NCBI GenBank assembly: GCA_023213395.1
Contig: CM041465.1
Location: 241,125,741-241,189,740 of the forward strand
Origin: Cycas panzhihuaensis
Taxonomy: Eukaryota; Cycadophyta
Direction: 5' to 3'
DNA length: 64,000 nt
This document shows, piece after piece, positions 34,681 through 46,375 of the stretch. Below the pieces are notes generated by a model. That model saw nothing but the letters and a program-made list of their open reading frames with translations. It did not search any database and had not been told where the DNA came from. Each line of letters begins with the position of its first letter. Position 1 is the stretch's first letter. The position numbers were made by a program, and so were the translations under genes.

Positions 34681-36480
34681 GAAGACCTTAGACCCTCTCA
34701 CTTCAGCCATACATTCATTTGAATGTACTATGAAGGAGCTCAAGCTTTAGGCTCCTTCATCTCCCACATCTAACATGCCAGTTCACCAAGCTTCGCAAGC
34801 TGCTCCTTCCAAGGGTGGCAACACCCAGTCCTCTTAAGTGAGGAAACTTGACTCCTCCCTTGAGAAGAAGTGGTGCTCCATCCACAGGGAGTGCTTCCAT
34901 AATGATTTGTGGTACTGGGCACAACATCCTAAGGCTACCCCGTAATGCGAATCTTCCTCCAAATGGTTGTCCAAGCCCAACCTAGACCAGCTCATTCATA
35001 GAGATCCCTTCCTCAAACACGGGGAATGTGATCATAACCCCCAATAGAAGAATAACCGAAACTGAGGAAGGTCTCCAAACCCTCACCCTTCATAAACCAA
35101 AGGGAAGGGTATGAGGAATTCATCCTCTTCCTCGGGTTCCCCTAACTGACATACCCCTTCACCTTCGCGATCCTGGAATACGGGAAAGAAGGTCATTCAA
35201 TTACTTGAGACCACCCCATTATATACCTTAACCTGGTCTCAAGCAATTAAAGAGGTGAACGGTGCCTCTTCATCCACATCTCACCCTGATCCTCTTCTAG
35301 AGGTCCTTCCTCCAAAAGTTCCTGTGCTTCCCAAGACCATTCCCATGCGCCCCGGTTGTTATGATTTTTGAAGGGCACTTCCCCAACCTACCACGAAGGG
35401 GAAGCCCTTCTCTATCATTGATGAGCTCCACACTGTCGCTGCGGGGATGTCCTTGATGGATGTCTTGAGAAGATGTCCTGAGTAGTGCACTCTTCTTCTT
35501 GAAGCTCTTGGCCAATAAGATGCTCCCGTCCATGCAGTAGACACCACATCTCATGGACCACCTATGATCTCATTCGATCCCTGTGATCTCCCATCTCCTA
35601 GTAAATGGGAGAAGCTCTTGCATTGCCCATTTGTCATTACCGTTGACACTCCCAATTTTATCATAAAGAGGACCATCGTAGATAATAGCTCCTCAGTTAA
35701 TGCTATGCCTACACATTTGGTCAAGGAGCTAGGTATAGTAGCTCTTGAGTCTATCCCTTGGAAATATCAAGGGTATGATGGGATTGAGAAGTTCTCCTTA
35801 GGGACAATCTACCTTTCCCTCACCTTAGGAAGGAAGACCATTGCTGTCGAAGTTGTTGTACTTGATATTGATGTCAAGTACAACCTTTTATTGGGCTGAC
35901 CATGGCTCAACCAAATGGGAGTAATTTGCTCTTTACATTGGGGGTAACTTAAATTTGTCCATGAAGGACCAGTTAAAGCTATTGCTCGTGAGCCTATGCC
36001 ATGTCACACTTCTCATCTAGCCTACTAGGCTATCTTCGATTATGAAGATAGCGATCCTGAGGAGGCTATCCCTTCCATGGGGCCTTTATTTCAGGAGATT
36101 GACCTTCATTAATCTGAATCTATGCCATGTCATGATCCAAACCTAGTCAGGTTTACCCCTATTAGTATAGGTAGTTATAGTTACTTAGTCATCACGAGTG
36201 ATTCTGAGTCAGATAGCGAGGGTTATCATCCCCCTCCTCGACATGTCACTCTGGTTTCATGAGAACCTAGGGGGATATCTCGATTAGATATTTCTACTCC
36301 TCTTCATTCTACACCAGCTTCCAAGTCATTAGTTCTGAACCATTCACTTCTTTCACCTTCTCGCCCTCCCCGAGCGGTTTCACGTAGGTGTCTACATCGG
36401 CGAGCCACTTGTAGAGGCGCTTCTTCTTCACGCTCTAGATCCTCACCTAGGACTAGAGCCACTCCTACTCAGATGTAACC
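34681..36480 (+). pseudogene. Element A gag C-terminus, protease and spacer
   Basis: A KKWCSIHRECFHND cluster near 34870 matches the Cys/His region of element C. The protease has RTIVDNSSSVNAMP, with Ser instead of the conserved Gly after Asp-Asn, and VKYNLLLG. The following spacer keeps the ITSDSESDSEG acidic cluster also present in C. In-frame stops are frequent. Confidence 0.78.
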
Positions 36481-37396
36481 TTACCACGTGATCTGTCATG
36501 TGTCAAGTCTGTCACACTCATCTCGTTCTGACCATAACCAACTTGCTTATGGGCCCAACCTCACAGGGCCTACCCTTCATCACCTATCTCCAATTTTACG
36601 TGTGACTACCCCTACCCCTGCATGGGCTAGGCACACCTCTCTCTCTCCTTATACTCTGAAATGAGCCTAAACTACCATCCTAGGTATGTCCCCATTCCCC
36701 CTAGCCATAGGTGGAATGGCAGCTTAGGGTGGCCCTCTTACTTCTTTTGGATTCCTCTCGTGGAACCCCTTGTCCCCCTTTTTCTCTAGGGGCCTTGTCT
36801 TCCTAATTGGGTATATTGTCCCAATTTCTCCTGAGCTTGGCTATATTCCCCAACTAGGATGGCGTGTTGGAGTATCGTCACTCCCTTTCGGCTAGCGCTT
36901 CCTTAACATATCCTACTATGCTCCCATATGGACATGTGTGCCACCCTATCTCCTAGTCTCACATATGTCTATTATCATTGCTCATGGTGATTATGTGTAC
37001 ACTTGCTAGGAATATGGCCCTACATGAAAGGAAGTGTGTGTAGCTCAAACAATCCTCTTTCATAAAACATTTGGCAATCAATCAAATATTATAATATATA
37101 CCTCTTCATACATCCGTGTACCCTCATACGTATACATACATACATATAAAAATAAATATATATCATCCATCATCATGTGTCATCACATACATCAACATAT
37201 ATAAAATAAGGTGCCAATGGCCCAGTCTATATATACAAAATCACCATGTATCATATCATACAAAGGGTATAGTACATCATCTGTGGGAAGCCAAAATCCT
37301 TGCAGGGAGGAGTACAATCATGGGGCAACATATAGTGACTCCCTAGAGGTCTAATGCTTTCCCATATCATATCAAAAAACTACTACATCCTACTCT
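36481..37396 (+). other. Region where RT, RNase H and integrase are absent in element A
   Basis: In element C about 3 kb of pol lies between the spacer and the antisense gene. Here under 1 kb is present and none of the RT, RNase H or integrase motifs can be found in any frame. The right part (37020-37350) is TA-rich like the corresponding C region. Confidence 0.7.
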
Positions 37397-37976
37397 CTAG
37401 TGCTACCCTACTCTTGGGGCATCATCTCCTGGTCTATGTGATCCCTCTTCTGGGGACCACATGCCTCCCAGACTCCTGCATCTCTGGGAACTCCCGACCT
37501 CACTCTGCTCATCTTGAGGCCTCCTCGGGGTCGTCGCCATCATGTGGGTGTAGGTCCTACTCCTCAATGAACTTGATGCCATCTGAGCTACTAGCTAATT
37601 GTATCATGCATGGATACGATCCCTCTCCCCCTCTACTCCTTAGAGTTGCTCCTCTAGTACTACTATCCTGATGCAACTCTCTACATCACTGCCTACTCCT
37701 CCTTAAGCCTCTAGAGCCTGGACCCAGCCTGATAGTGCATCTCTCTCTACCCTGGTTGTATCCAGCTTTCCCTACAGTTGTCCCACCCTCGCCTTGTGCT
37801 CTTGGGACTCTGTCATCCACATGTCTCTAGCCCTGACTAAAGGGAAAATGCCGCTATGTGGTCTCCTACCAATCGTGGCTCCTCTCTTGCCTAGATGGGA
37901 GGTTGTCCCTCCATGTAGACTCAGGGAAACATCTCCCAGACTAATGCCTCAATCAACCTCCCAATGTCCACCACTC

Positions 37977-38085
37977 CTATAAATCCAGCATGCCACATGT
38001 TAGTATATACACCAAATAAATCAAATAAAACATAACAATTGGATATTTGCTGATCGAAAGATGAAGGGAAAGAGTAGTGTCTCAC
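37977..38085 (-). other. Intron 2 of the antisense gene (element A)
   Basis: The minus strand has donor AG|GTGAGAC and acceptor TTTATAG, 109 bases. Its position matches intron 2 of element C. Confidence 0.7.
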
Positions 38086-39252
38086 CTACTGGAACTGCTA
38101 GCTATTCGACTTGGATGATCACCTCCTCCTTGGGTCCTCCACCCACTACTGGTATCTCCTCCTCCTATAGTACCACCTCTCTGACTACCTGGTCTTTTAG
38201 GGCACCTCCATCCTCTGTTGCTAGTGTTATCACTGCCTTGAATCTCCCTACTATCCTTAGCTTCTGGACTAGCATCTGGGAAGCTCATCCTCTCCCTACA
38301 ATCCCTGATGGACCCACCTCTACTCCTACAACTCCTGATGGCCCTAAATCTACTCTAACAGTCTCTGATGGACCTGCCTCTCGACCTGCTACTCATGATG
38401 GGATGGCCCCACACCTCTGTCACCCCTATCATTGTTGTCTCCCTCACTAGGGGTATCTCCTTCTCCTCTTACCTCATCATCACTATCCCACCTCATCGCT
38501 CTATACAGATCTGTTGTGTAGTCGGTCATGGTGAGGAGGTCTAGCGATGTAGCCTCGACTGAGCACTTAACATGTGCCTGGTCATCAGTTCCCCTAAATC
38601 AAGTCTGACACCTGTGGACTATAGAAGCCCATGCTCAGATCGGGTGGGGCTCTCTTGGTGGTGCCACTGCTCTAAAATGATCAAAGAACTAGCACTGTAA
38701 CAATGTGCTATATGATGATCCTCCTCTCCCTGCTACCCTGATGGCATCCAACTGGGTGACCAAGTTCACCGCTATCGGTGTGGCCCAGTCTAATCTCTCC
38801 CCAGCCTCACATCTCCTCACTACATCCATCCATCTACTAAGTATGTCCTTATAATTCTATTTATGAGATATCTGAAATAGAATACATAAAGTAATCAATT
38901 TCCTCATGTGAGGAATCCTATACATGATCATGCTCTGGACTGGTATACCTCTCCTCTCCCATCGGTCCTGACATGTGAAGTAGGTTGCTGCCTCTCTATG
39001 TATAGTGTCATTACTAGGTAGTGCACCTAGTGACGATGGTGCCCTAACTACTGGTACTCCCAGGATCCTCCTAACATCTAGCGGTGCGACTGTAACATCT
39101 TCCACTTGGGGGAGATAAAACACATACCTTCATCGATCCCAGTGTAAGACTATATCCACTAGGAGGCACTAGTCTAATGCATACTGCAGTGTCTGAATGG
39201 CCTTCAATAGGCCACATCTCCCTAGTACTAGTCTGATTATCCACCGTGATAC

Positions 39253-39755
39253 CTGCTAGCGAAGCACCCAAAACACAATCAAAATCCATCTAAACCAACT
39301 TGTTAGCCTTTAGGACTACCTCTCACTCCCCCAAGATTGAGATCTAGCTCTCCTTTGGGCCATCTTTTATGTTTTTTAGTGAGTGTGCCTTCACACTGCA
39401 CTAAACTTTGTAGTACTATAGAGTTTAGTATGGGGCCCATTGAAATTTTATCTAAATCTCAACAGCCCCACGGCAAAGATCACGACACTATAATCTTTGC
39501 CGTGGTGCCGATGTCACCCCCCAAAAATGGGGGGTTTCTAGCCCAAAAAATAAAAATTATTTGTCTGGGTGTGCGACACTCAGGCCCATTGGGACCAGAG
39601 CTCCCTAATGCCCTAGTCTTACCTCTCATTGGGTCTAATTCAGACTCCAAGAGATCGTTATTTGCCCTTAAGGGGCCCAAAATTACATTGAAAATCATTA
39701 AAAATCCATTAAATTCAATCGATAAAATGGGTTAGGGTACAAATGATTCACTCAC
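39253..39755 (-). other. Intron 1 of the antisense gene (element A)
   Basis: The donor context GATCCA|GTGAGT is identical to that in C; the acceptor is CTAGCAG. A perfect 13-bp stem hairpin lies inside at 39468-39505. Confidence 0.6.
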
Positions 39756-39937
39756 TGGATCTGGTCTCGCTACTACCATCTTGTCTCCCTGGTCCCACTG
39801 GCTATCTCTGCATCCTGATCCAATGGTCGAATCTCTCCCTGTGTGCCTCCAAAGTCAAGTGGTGCTTTGCTACATAAAGGGAAGAGCTCTGATTTATCTG
39901 TGAGCTCGTGAAAATGAATTCAATTTTCATCGAGTTT

Positions 39938-39949
39938 CCTTTATATAGG
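39938..39949 (-). promoter_or_regulatory. TATA box of the antisense gene in element A
   Basis: The minus strand reads CCTATATAAAGG, followed by a 5' untranslated region colinear with that of C down to the intron 1 donor. Confidence 0.65.
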
Positions 39950-40133
39950 CAGGGGCCTTGATGAGAACTTCTCTTGTTTCTCTCGTCATGATAGCCCTTG
40001 AGGCCGTCTCCTTCTGGGTCCATCTCTAGTTTTTCCCCCATGGCCTTCCTTTTCCTTGGACCTGCCAGGTGCATTTATGGCACCCTTTCCTTGGCCTTAC
40101 GAGGCCCCTTCTATCTCGTTTTACATACCACCT

Positions 40134-40142
40134 CTATATATA
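40134..40142 (+). promoter_or_regulatory. TATA-like box upstream of the second RNase H (element A)
   Basis: CTATATATA lies about 350 bases before the RNase H ATG on the sense strand. Element C lacks a clear match, so its role is doubtful. Confidence 0.3.
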
Positions 40143-40485
40143 CCTAAGTTTATACTCATTTGACTTGTTTCTCCATCTTAGATCCATTTCTGCTACCTAT
40201 TTACACCTCTGTGGCTTCCAAAGGAAGCACCCCCCTTATTGGGGATTGCATTTTGCTTCCTTAAGCGACCATTGGTACCCTAGAGGGGCCTTTTCATCGT
40301 CGATTCTTTCCCATCTGCCGGTTAGCCCTCCTCGCCTTCAGGTAGCCTTATCCTTGGGTCTTCTTGCCTTTTTCAGCCTTTATTGATAGCCATTTGAGTC
40401 TTTTATAATGATTTCATACTGTTGAGTCCTCTCCACTCACTAGTCCTGTCGCCATTCTTCTCTCTACTGAGACCTCCATTTTCTC

Positions 40486-40908
40486 ATGGCCTTACTCATT
40501 TTCACCAATGGCGAAAGTCATGGTAACCCTGGCCCTTCTGCCATCACGTGGATTCTCCATGACCCTTCTGGACATGAGTTTATGCGCTCTGGGATCTTCC
40601 TTTCCAAAGCTACCAATAACAAAGTTGAGTACACAGCTATTATTAAGGCCTTTATTGATGCACTATGCTTCCACTGTGGACCCATTGTTCTCCTTTGCAA
40701 CTCTCAAGTCATGGTGTCTCATCTCACCCAGGTCTACTAGGTGCAGTGCCCATGCTTAAGGGCCCTTGCCTCGACTACCAGATCCCTATTGGCTTGTTTC
40801 TTATATGTCGACATTCGACACATTCTGTAGGCTCTCAACGCTGAGGCAGATAGCTTAGTTCACCTCATCCTTGAGCATTACCTGCCTCTCCTTAGCAACC
40901 CACCTTAA
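40486..40908 (+). pseudogene. Element A second (archaeal-type) RNase H
   Basis: It starts at ATG 40486 (MALLIFTNG). Aligned with element C, the first catalytic Asp is Asn (TNGES, codon 40507-40509) and the second is Asn (CNSQV), while the catalytic Glu (KVEY) and the last Asp (AEADS) remain. A stop falls after HLTQVY and another before ALNAEADS. Activity is not expected. Confidence 0.85.
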
Positions 40909-41398
40909 GGGACTTGTCTAGTCATGTCTACACCTAAGTCTTGGGTCATCCTTTGTATCACGATCCATTTGTACCTCTGAAAGTTAGCCGCTAATGAGGT
41001 TAAACTATGGCAACCACCAGGTTTATTCTCTTCACTCTACTTTTAGCATCTTAGCATATAGCTCTTGCTATCCTTGATTTATGTCTGTACACAGTTTTGT
41101 TTATGACACCTGTCTGGTTTTAGGCGTGGTCATAACCACCCTCCTACCTTACTCTTATGATTGGGGCATTCCCCTCATCCGCTACCTTTACTTGTTGTCT
41201 ATGCTATGACACATAGGCAGCCCCTATGTTGTCTCACCCTTGCCTTTACACCCATGCATTCTGCCATAACACTCGTCGTCACCCTTGGTTTGCACTATTA
41301 CTATGATTTGGATATATATATACTACTGACATTGTGTTGCCAGCATTGACCATCGCATTATACCTTCAAGGTGCGAGGCTCTGCTGCTAAGGAGGCAG
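40909..41398 (+). other. Element A 3' untranslated region
   Basis: No coding region is seen. It ends in AAGGAGGCAG, a likely polypurine tract, directly before the LTR's TGTTTCCC. Confidence 0.55.
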
Positions 41399-44288
41399 TG
41401 TTTCCCAGCTTCCAGGAATGGGTTCTTAGCAAGTCGACTTAGGTAAGTATAGGTATGCTTCTTCCCTTTCACCTTTACTACTTCTTTAGAAAGGTAGATA
41501 GAAGTATCATCTCATTATATGACTAACTATCACATTTGAGTCATCACCTTGCGCCTGTTGCTTGGCATTCTCTCAACCTATGACAATTAGTGGGATATGC
41601 ATCCCCATGGTACTCCACAACCCTCCTACACACCTCCACATTGTCCTAAGCACCGCTCAACTCATATGGTCCATCACACCCCTCATAATATCATAACCCT
41701 TAGCATCCTGCTGAGTGTGATTGGTTGATCCTTATGTCAGTTATCAGTTTCCTAGGAGTTCTTCCACTTTAGTATCCCATCTAGTTTAGGTCATCTTCTC
41801 TATTTGACTATCCCCAGCCATCTGGACAAAGGGCTGACCCCTCCTAGGCCTGGGGTACCACCTTTTAGGCTCCTAAGCATCCTCCCTTTGCCTTATTTTG
41901 GTCTCTATCACTGCACTGTGGCAAATGTCATGGTACCACGGTAAACTTTGTGGTACCATAAAGTTTGCCACAAGGCAAGTATCATTACTTGTTTTTTAAA
42001 ATCTACCATGGAAAATTTCACTTTTCTCACAAAATTACCATGTGGATTAGACACCTCTCGATCCCTACCTCAATCCTAATCGTCTATTCAGTATAAGGTT
42101 AGGTATAAATCCCAAAACAACCTCATTTTCCCATTCTTCTACCACCTTCCTTGCTCTCTTCTCTCTCTTTTCATAGAAGTTTTCTATAGGAGCACCCTAC
42201 AACGTTCAAGTTCCATGTGTTCCAGCATGAGGTTTTCCTATTGTAGCTCTGATTTGCGGCAGCAGGCCCACTAACTAATGCCTACAAGTAAGGATTTATG
42301 CCTAAGTTTGGCCTCCACACCCTTCCTACAACTTTCAGCGAGATTATTTCTAGATTACAACACCTTCCTAAGGATACACTGTAAGCATACCAAATCTTCT
42401 ATTTTCTACTGTCTTCAGGGGTAGATCTACCTCCTACACAGCCCAACATGTATTTTCCATCGTTGTTCCATATCTTTCCTTGGGTTTATCTTGTAAAAGG
42501 TTAGGTCTTTACGTATATCACTCCTTTACTTGTTTTCTTTATTGTATACAGCAGGTATTCCTCCATTCCTTGCCCTCTTGCCCTCTTAATCTCCCTATCC
42601 TCTTCTAGATTTTTCTAAGGAGGCTGTAGGAGAGGATCCATAAAGAGTGAGAAAAAGGAGCCAAGACAAGATCTACACCCACTAGGCCTACTCCTTTAGA
42701 GAAAACCCCTTCTCCTCTTTCCTCTCCTTCACTTGTGCCTCTCTTGGGTCACCGGAGAGTCTTTGGGATTCAGCTTGCACTGGATACTAGCGTATGCATC
42801 CCTTGTTGTGTTGTTTCCAAGCCTACATGACTCTTTTGGGTAGCTCCTCCATCCCAAATGGTGTCCTCTATTCATCCTGGGTCTTGGTATAACCAATGTT
42901 GCAATATGTTGCCTATAGCATACTTGTGGCATAGGCAACTTTCACAAACTTTGTAACATTTATTTCCTTTCCTATCCATTACCAATAGGTTATCTTAATC
43001 TATTGTACCCTTGTGTCTAAGGGCAGCATGGAGGTGTACATGCTAGAGGGTTAGCCATTTTGAGGCTAACCTCCCCTTGCTTTGGCATGTGTTGTTGGTT
43101 TTCTTGAGAGTTTGTAGAGCTACTTTTGGTGGAAGATTACTTAACTTAAAACATTCTAACTTGTAACATTTCAGCATTTTACTTTTGCGTAAGTATATAT
43201 ATATTGGCTTTGTATCTTAGCAGGCCCTTTGGAAAGGGCAAAGAACTTTGTGATTATAGGTTTGTTGTGTCATTTGTGGAGGAAGGTAAGCAGCAACAAT
43301 CTAGGTACATTCTTTGGCCCCCTTTCCTTCTTTATAGTTCCTTTTTCCTTCGCGTTTTCTTGCTCCTTTCCTTTCATTTTTGGGGGAGGTAAGAAAACCC
43401 CTATGCTACTCATGCTATGGGAGAAGGAAAAAGAGGAAGTAGGCGTAGCGCAAGGCAAAGATCATATTTCAGCTACTTTATTCTTCCAGGTACACCTTTC
43501 TCATTTCATAGGTCTTTTCGTGCTTCATTTAGCTTGTGTGCTTGCATAAAAAGACAATAAGGGAATAAAGTAAAAGGGGACCACTATCATCATTATCTTG
43601 CATATTAGTTCACATTGTAGGAAAGAGCATTCATTAAGGGTTATCCCCTTCCCTCTTTCACCCAATTGCATTGATGTGCATGTTGCATGATATCTAGGTT
43701 TATTCTTTGCTTCTCTTTCCCTTGTTTGAAATGAAATAAGAGTGAGGATCCACTTTTGAGAGAGAAAGTATTTATTGTTCTTGGCACTTATATGCTTAGT
43801 GCGTCTCTCATTTACACACATATGACTAGTGTTTGTTCCATTGTACCTATAGAGACTAGGAACCCCTTTGTACATAGAGTGGCAGGAACATTTTTCTCTA
43901 CCACTCTTTATCCATCCAACTTTCCTGCTAGGTGGATTAGTTATAGAGGATCCATTCCCTAAGATCCTTTTCCTCTCCTTGCCATACCTACGTACACTTC
44001 ACCTACATCCCTTAGCTCTCTTTCCATGAGGATCTACTCCCTCGTCGGGTCTTGCCTTCCTCTTTCGGCAATCCAAGGGCAGGAAGACCCTTGCTTTGAG
44101 GTCACTTGGATAACCAAGGATATCACTCACCTACACTCCCCATCAAGGTTAAAATCCAAGTTACCTTGAGGAAGTTGTGTGCCATTCGTAGGTTCTGAAC
44201 CTATATTCTGACGTATGAACGCCCTGTGTGGGTGCTTCCTTGCACTTATTGGTTTGATCCCTTTATCCTAGAGTCTTTCATTGATTGT
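41399..44288 (+). repeat. Element A 3' LTR, left part
   Basis: It begins TGTTTCCCAGC like the LTR start of element C and from 41939 onward matches the window's first 2.36 kb. The Copia element E interrupts it after the TSD ATTGT (44284-44288). Confidence 0.9.
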
Positions 44289-44718
44289 TATTAGATTATA
44301 TAATGTAAACTTATATTTCTTAATGTTATTATTTAAGTCACATGTCTTAAAAATTATTTAAGTGATTATAAAGTTGTAAACTTATGTTAAAAATTAATTG
44401 ACTTATGGATGGTCATTGAAATACGGAACCGCATTCCAACGAACCTCCGTCCTATTTATTAGTTTCCTAGATTCATGGAATTGGTTCCAGGAATCTAGGA
44501 GGTCTATCCATATGCCTCAAACCAGGCTGTTTTAGGAGGTTAGTTATTGTGTATTGTTTTTCATTTATTTATTAATAAAAACTTAGATTAGGAGGTGGTT
44601 TTTCTTCACCAAAAGGGGTTTCCAACCTGTCAACCCTGTGTACATATGCATTGTCATTTTCGGTGTCTGTATTCAATTCCTATGATGTGATGACTGTGTG
44701 CATGTGCCTATTCTATCA
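44289..44718 (+). repeat. Element E 5' LTR
   Basis: It starts TATTAGATTA where the 3' LTR has TGTTAGATTA, and ends TTCTATCA. It carries about 19 extra bases near 44410-44435 that the 3' LTR lacks. Confidence 0.93.
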
Positions 44719-44730
44719 TAGTATCAAAGC
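44719..44730 (+). other. Primer-binding site of element E
   Basis: TAGTATCAAAGC differs at two positions from the initiator-Met PBS TGGTATCAGAGC and abuts the LTR. Confidence 0.82.
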
Positions 44731-45168
44731 TTTACATGTTTCGTTAATGTTTTTACATAACACATTTCATTAATGCCTTTACAACTAGTTCATCTTCTTC
44801 ATTTTTTATAATAAACCCCAGTTTTTTCAACATGGGCAGTTTAACCTTATGATCATTCATACAAATTTTCATAATCTACATGCCAAGATTCAACATAAAT
44901 GCATGACTCCTATTCTGATTATATAACCATGGAAAGCAATTGTGTTGGCCATGAGCATTTTCCATTTTTTTTCAGCATACCATTTACCTCTTTACAACAG
45001 TAAAAACTTCCATTAAGACAGAACAAAATTTCTATTACAAGTCTAATCCTTTCTCCTAAGACTTGACAAAACACAGTTTCAGCCTAAACACATACATTTA
45101 CAGAGATGTCTGTGAAAGTGATAGTAAAACAGGAGTAAGCAATCTTTGGAGACAAAGGCGGAAGCGCC
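44731..45168 (+). other. Leader of element E, left part
   Basis: No domain is recognised. The minus-strand frame of the captured UPL-like fragment reads on into its right end (to about 45060) without conserved residues. Confidence 0.4.
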
Positions 45169-45355
45169 CGGAGGAAGTCAAAACAACCTCTTCTCGCAAC
45201 TCAGAAGAAAAGGTAGTAATAATTGAGGCACTATCCATGTCAATAGGCTGGCCTTCATCTTGCTGGGCTTGGACAACTCGTTGAACACATTGCTATGCCA
45301 AAACTTCAACTTGGATATCAGGGGGCAGTGCTGCCAGAAATTCAGGGTCAATATT
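45169..45355 (-). pseudogene. Captured fragment of a UPL1/UPL2-type HECT E3 ubiquitin ligase
   Basis: The minus strand reads IDPEFLAALPPDIQVEVLA, a stop in place of Gln, then DEGQPIDMDSASII and SSELREEVVLTSS. This run is highly characteristic of the ubiquitin-binding region ahead of the HECT domain in plant UPL1/UPL2. About 62 residues are present and no HECT domain. It lies antisense inside the Copia leader, so the most likely origin is capture of host sequence by the element. Confidence 0.8.
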
Positions 45356-45420
45356 TACAAAATGACAATGGACTGCGATGGCACTTCTGGTCCCAAAACT
45401 GAAAATGATAACCAATGATA

Positions 45421-45642
45421 CTATCTTGCTATTGTTGTTTGAAGAGGGAGGACACTCTCCACTGGCACAGGGCTTGCATTTTCCTCTGCAACCTTTTTTA
45501 ACAGTCCAAACATCTTTCGAATGGTCTTTTGGAAGCAAGTTTTGTGCTCATCCATAGAGGCATGGACAAACTCATCAATGTGATCCATCAAGTTAGCCAC
45601 GAATGAGCTGTCTACAGATTTCTTCTTCCTACATGATGTCAT
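45421..45642 (-). CDS. Open 73-codon frame, probable captured small plant gene
   Basis: MTSCRKKKSVDSS opens an uninterrupted frame with the helical segments DHIDEFVHASMDEHKTCF and RKMFGLLKKVAEENA and the end SVLPLQTTIAR. Composition and amphipathic pattern look like a real protein rather than chance. I believe similar short proteins exist in plants but cannot name the family. It is antisense to element E and only about 65 bases from the UPL-like fragment, in the same direction. Confidence 0.5.
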   Translation of the reverse strand: MTSCRKKKSVDSSFVANLMDHIDEFVHASMDEHKTCFQKTIRKMFGLLKKVAEENASPVPVESVLPLQTTIAR

Positions 45643-46375
45643 TTCTGAGGCTACAGATGCTGATTCTAAGCCAACATCCAGTCAAGAAATACATCAAATA
45701 CCGCGAGATTGCCTGGCGGGCCTTGACTGTCGGTAAAGACTAGTGAACTGCCTACATCAAAGATGGGAAGAAGGAAAATTGTATAGTATACTATTTGTCA
45801 TACCATGAACAAAAAAAACTGCATGAGAACCTATGTGAGAGAAAGAAACAAACCCTCCGTCTGAACTTAGACCCGAATTTTGTCCATGTCTGGAAGCGCC
45901 TGAAGCAGAAGAATAGACTTGTGATGCCTATTCTCCCAACTGGGGGGCTCTATTGCCATGTTACCAAGACCAGGAATCCTATCCTAAGAGCCAGTAGTCT
46001 AAGCAAAGCACATGCAATGGCATACATATGCAGACAGCATTTTCTCTAACCAGAACAACGAAGGAGAGGCAATGGTTGAACCTTCTCCTGCTTCTCTCTT
46101 TGCATGAACCTCTCTGTGTGAAGCCTCTCTCGTTGCATAAAGCCTCCATCTGGATTGTTGAAGCCTCGACCTTGAACCAAGTAGACATGCAACGAAAGAA
46201 GGTGCACTGCCATCAAAAAACCAGATAGGGTTTCCTCGTCTTTACCCCCCTAGACCCCAACTTCAATCTAAATTTAATTTTGTGTTTTAATATAAATAAA
46301 ATTCGTTGGGTCCATGCCTGTCATTTTTTATTTTGTTTTATTTTTTTATTTAAATAAATCTACCCCCCCCCCCCT
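45643..46375. other. Leader of element E, middle part
   Basis: Short open frames occur on both strands, none recognisable. On the minus strand this could be upstream or untranslated sequence of the captured 73-codon gene, which is speculative. A run of C residues lies near 46362-46373. Confidence 0.35.

Larger units (their letters stand above)
37397..39937 (-). pseudogene. Antisense three-exon gene in element A, plant-mobile-domain-like
   Basis: It is the homologue of the gene at 12219-14793, again opposite to the host element. Exon 2 shows LLVDIVLHWDR, YVFYLPQVEDVTVA, LDVRRILGVPVV and CEAGERLDWATPIAVNLVTQ. Exon 3 repeats the coiled-coil and the PRRPQDEQSEVGSS tail. Stops are numerous, though the region where C is frameshifted reads in one frame here. 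Confidence 0.72.

Noticed and set aside
43229-43549. 106-codon open frame
   Set aside because: It is inside the 3' LTR of A, and the same region of the 5' LTR (1260-1620) does not keep the frame.
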